A stretch of 43,674 nucleotides of DNA. Source: Chara braunii (lineage: Eukaryota > Streptophyta > Charophyceae > Charales > Characeae). The notes beneath the pieces were generated by a model. It had not been told where the DNA came from and searched no databases. It saw only the letters and a program-made list of their open reading frames with translations. The position numbers and the translations under genes are program-made. Location of the stretch: NCBI GenBank assembly GCA_003427395.1, contig BFEA01000175.1, positions 2,179,233 to 2,222,906 on the forward strand. Direction: 5' to 3'. Positions 40,028 through 43,674 of the stretch are shown here, in pieces (position 1 is the first letter of the stretch; each line of letters starts with the position of its first letter).

Positions 40028-42091
40028 TAACGGTTGCCTGCCGTTGTCCCTGGTGGAACGACATCCGGGTATGAGAAAGTGAGAACTAGGCAAAGGGAGA
40101 AGTTTTTTTTTACGTACATGGTTGATTGCTTGATGCCTTGACTATCGTTGGGAATATCTTAAAAATTGTGACCTAAGAGTGATAAGCGTTGATTATCAGT
40201 GTATGCGTAGTCTACTCGAGGAAGGAAGTGTTTGACTATACACTTAAAGTATTCTGACGCATATAATAGTGATCTACGTGTGCACCTTGTTATCCGGAGT
40301 ATCTTTTGATAATCGGGTGATACGTCACATGTCTGATGCGGTTTTGGTTGAGTTGAGGCAGCGTCAGCATTGTTAGGTATGTCCAATACCGAAGCAAGCT
40401 CAGTTAATAAACGGTCAAAGCTACGAGGCTAGTGACTTATTACGTGAGCTATGTGGTAAGCTTGCTTTGGGATGTAAAGACGTTAAGCTGAGGCGTCTCC
40501 CCCTTGGTCAGTAGAGTGTCGCTTTAGAGGAGGCTTCTGATACATGAGCGACACGGATGAGGGGTTGACTAATGAGTGTGAAGTGAGAGGTTTGGTTGCA
40601 AAAGTTTTTCCTTGAGATCAATTTGAGTTAAGATACGATAGGTACTGCGATGAATATTGCACCTATGCCCTTCGATGGTGTGAGTTGACAATGAGTTGAG
40701 GCATTTGAGGATTGTCTAGCTAACTATCGATAAAGTTTAGGAAATAGTGGTTACCTAACTAACGGTTTGGCTAACCTGAAGAGAGGCTTATGTTTTAAGT
40801 ATGTGTAATATATATGTATATATTTGTTTTCATGACAATGTTTATCTGATTGTTGCCATATATGTGTTTTTCTATATTTTGTTTGATATTTGATTGATGA
40901 CGTATGTATGGATTGTCTTTCAGAGGGGGCATAAACTTTGCACGAAACCCACATCTGGCATGGGACCAGAGGTGAATGGGGTGACTCACTCCTGGGGAAG
41001 GTGGTTCTTCCTCAAGGGAGTAAGCCAGCGTGTATAGTTGTCCTCACTGAAAATGCATTCTTCAGTTGTGACTCCCTTGTTCAGGCTTAAGGAAGCAGTT
41101 ATCAGTCTCACGAATGATAATGAGACCCACGCTGGAATTATGTTCCTTATCCATTAGTGGGGTATTGTTACCTTTCCTGTGATAGGAAAGTAATTACATT
41201 ATCTCTTGAGAAGAGAGAAAGGGGTTTGTTACCTTGCCAAAGCTATGATGGCCGAGTGGAACAGCCACTGCTTAGTGAGAGCGGGTCTGGAGTAGCGACC
41301 TAGGATCGTCTCGCGTTAAGCAGAGTCATCATATTTGTAAGGGTGCGAATTAGCTATTCGTTGCCTTAATAGGTATGAATGGGGTTGTCCATCTGACCAT
41401 GATTAGGGTCGGTGAGGTGCAAGCGCTGGAATCAGAGGGGTATGCGGTGAGGCTTGATCTTTAGAGCGGGGCTGAGGAGTCAAGATGTTATCTTATGAGG
41501 ATTACACCGCCCCTCTGTAATATATGCTTCGCTTAAGAGTTGAAGGGGTAACAATTCTATCATGTTATTTACTCATTGCTAGTCTTACTTCTGCCTTATA
41601 AAATATGGAATAGGTTGTTGAGAGTTACCCCATTATATGACTGACAGTTGAGTTGACTTCATGTTGTCGTTTATAAATTTTGTCGTAATCTTCAGTTACA
41701 ACTCTTGCCAATAAGTTGTGCCTATTATGTTGTGATTATTGTTGTAAGTATATATTATTCATCATGGATTGTACTGCATTCTGGATTCATGCTTGGAGTA
41801 ATCGCTTATGGAACGTACGTATATTGTGTCCTTCCTTGATAATAAAAACCATAAGTGGTTAATGCCTGAGTTATGATTTGAGGGATTTATAAATAAATGT
41901 TTATGTTTTATTTTAGGTGGATATTTATTTAAAGACTCTCTTCGGTAACGCCGTTGTCCTGAATAGATCCTTATATGTGCTCTCATAATAAGAACGAGTT
42001 AATTTAGTAGGGATATATTCTGCATTAGATTTAGTTGCGTAATTTCCTTCGAGCCTCGACCCTAACGCCGCTCGTTGTAGTTCAACAGGTG
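40028..42091 (+). mobile_element. Long non-coding leader of the family-H element
   Basis: About 2 kb after the primer site with no open frame of note on either strand, AT-richer than the LTR. At 40960-41340 lie GC-richer patches. I see no RNA gene. Confidence 0.55.
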
Positions 42092-42397
42092 ATGGGGTCG
42101 AGAGAGCTCGAGGTGGAAGGTTCTCAAGGGAAGATTGGTGTAGAGGTCACAGCTGAGGCCGCAGTGAAGGAGTGAAAAGAGGGATATGCAAGGCACACGT
42201 GCGAGTTGTTGTATGACCTGTATCTGGACCAAAGATTCGTACCTCATGGCCAAGGACTAAGGAGCTTGGTCAATATCGTTGATGCTTATGCAAACTCCCA
42301 CGATCCAGATGACAGGGTTGTAGATTGGGATGAGGTCCGGGCAGAAGCAGGGCGATAGAGGATGCCCTTGTGTTTTACCGAATTACGTCCCTCATGA
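42092..42397 (+). pseudogene. Degraded coding stretch in the family-H element (gag N-terminus candidate)
   Basis: From ATG 42092 the frame stays protein-like to 42397 (101 codons plus stop), broken only by TGA at 42173 and one TAG near 42356. Both are explicable as C-to-T changes from CGA and CAG. The pieces read MGSRELEVEGSQGKIGVEV and, after the first stop, a mixed acidic/hydrophobic stretch with LLYDLYLDQRFVPHGQG. Position after a long leader suggests gag, but I recognise no motif. Confidence 0.35.
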
Positions 42398-42929
42398 GCT
42401 TGTGTATATACGTGTGTATGGGAGCCAAGGTAGAAGGCTAACTGGCTGTGTAATTTTTAATCCCATACTTTAGTCAGCAGGGGAACCTAACAATATACGG
42501 AGAGTGTTTCGTAATAATGGTCCGGTAAGACAACCGAGTTGCAGGCGGGAGGAACCCCAATAGAATGACTGTCTCAAATCACGTTACTGAAGTGTTTTCA
42601 GTGGGTGGTTTTAAAGCATATTGTTACACATGTTTATTCCACTGGTCCTATCATTGAGAGGAGAAAGGATGAGACCTACTTCCTGTCTAGGTCGGGGTGG
42701 TCGTACATATGTGAGAGATATGAGAGACTTAGGAGGAGACCTCGGCGTGTGTGAGGTAGAGTCTCTAACCTATAAGTGTAATACGTGAGACCTCTGTATA
42801 AATGATCCCTTCGCTACTTAGATCGAGAGAATGAGCAAATCAAAGAGGGGCAGTGTATATTTCCACGTTTCAACGGAAGATTCGTTCCGTTTTTGCTCAT
42901 CCAATCGATGGTGTGTGTGTGTGTGTGTG

Positions 42930-42993
<64 letters not shown>

Positions 42994-43674
42994 TTTTTCT
43001 CTTCCTCTTCTAAGTCCACCATCTCTTTCTCACCCTCTCGCCACCTGACTTCTCAGTGTCGGCAGACTACGACAGAGAGAGAGAAGATTGAAGATTTGAG
43101 ACTTGACGACATTGGATCCAGACTCGACATTGGGAAACAGACGTTTTGACGAGGGACTATTTGGGCCTGTGCCGAAGACTTGGTGTTGACGACATTCCCA
43201 GCTTCCCCTCTTCTTCGTCTAACCTCCCTCTTCCTCGTCTGGGTATGGTCGGGGATAGCGCATTTCCTCCTGTGTGAGCGCTAGACCCCTTCACACCAGG
43301 GGACGATAGTGATGTAGGTAGGAGCAACATTGCAATATTGACTATCGGATCGTTGGTATCTAAGTCGCCCGATACGCTATCCCGTACTTCATAGAAGAGG
43401 TCGGGACTTCATCAAGTTGGCACTGATACAGTAGGCGACGGGGTGCGAGCGTGTGTGTGAAGAAGAGGGAAGGAGAGGAGAAAGACCGAAGAAGGAGAAA
43501 AGAAGAGGGAGAGAAGGAAAGGGTAAGAGAAGGAGAGAGAAAGAGGGAGAAATAGGTACACGTGGCCGCTATGTAAGTAGAACAAGAGACTTACCTGGGG
43601 CAGATACACGCGGCTTTGGCCGAGATCTGCTCGTACTCGGTGAGTTGTTGGCGTCATCAGCGGCACTGTAGATA
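42398..43674. other. Remainder of family-H internal DNA with microsatellites, no gene recognised
   Basis: Contains (GT)n(GA)n at 42909-42992, a short GA run at 43073-43083 and a purine-rich GAGAAGAGGGA tract at 43457-43552. Open frames here are repeat-derived. Confidence 0.5.

Noticed and set aside
41245-41340. tRNA-like stretch with TGGCCGAGTGG and possible stems
   Set aside because: An A-box-like match, but no B-box (GGTTCGAnnCC) at the right distance and no cloverleaf could be drawn.

Overview
The window looks like repeat-dominated nuclear DNA of a streptophyte plant, either a charophyte alga or an early land plant. Four things point there: a rhodanese-domain protein with a long plastid-transit-type N-terminus, a U6 snRNA copy whose 5' end is of the plant type, a fragment of mitochondrial nad4, and Ty3/gypsy LTR retrotransposons primed by tRNA-Met and tRNA-Asp. 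The density of GA, TTC and GT microsatellites, the very long LTRs and the scaffold-style N gap would suit a large, draft-assembled genome such as Chara. That last point is a guess.

Region 1 (1-13.2 kb) is intergenic or gene-flank DNA. It holds one well-supported intact gene (rhodanese, minus strand, 1593-2633), one probable first coding exon of another gene (minus, 11254-11421), a truncated U2-like sequence, a full-length U6 retropseudogene with poly(A), a nad4 NUMT, four copies of one ~105-bp foldback MITE, two further foldbacks, several minisatellites and many microsatellites. At 8.25-8.9 kb a repeat occurs five times, partly as inverted pairs, and carries a hammerhead-ribozyme-like core.

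Region 2 (13.2-24.2 kb) is a nest of Ty3/gypsy elements with ~2.3-2.8-kb LTRs. A forward LTR is split by a reverse solo LTR that has a 4-bp target duplication. A tRNA-Met primer site, a decayed gag (CCHC knuckle), an aspartic protease (DSG) and a pre-RT linker follow. The coding region stops where reverse transcriptase should begin and jumps into a rearranged 3' LTR. A further LTR of the family lies in reverse orientation to 24,217.

Region 3 (24.2-40.0 kb) holds two inverted copies of a non-coding LTR-type element around a centre near 34 kb. Their arms carry three arrays of short hairpins. The loop is conserved within each array, while the flanking stems differ from unit to unit and still pair with themselves. 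This is the most unusual structure in the window. The left arm also has an N gap flanked by the same 26 bp on both sides, so it is probably artificial. Copies of a second LTR family (ending CTCGACA, tRNA-Asp primer site) bound and interrupt the arms.

Region 4 (40.0-43.7 kb) is the leader of that second element. It has no intact gene, but a short degraded coding stretch lies at 42.09-42.40 kb. Nearly everything outside the rhodanese gene and the 11.4-kb exon is therefore mobile-element or simple-repeat DNA.
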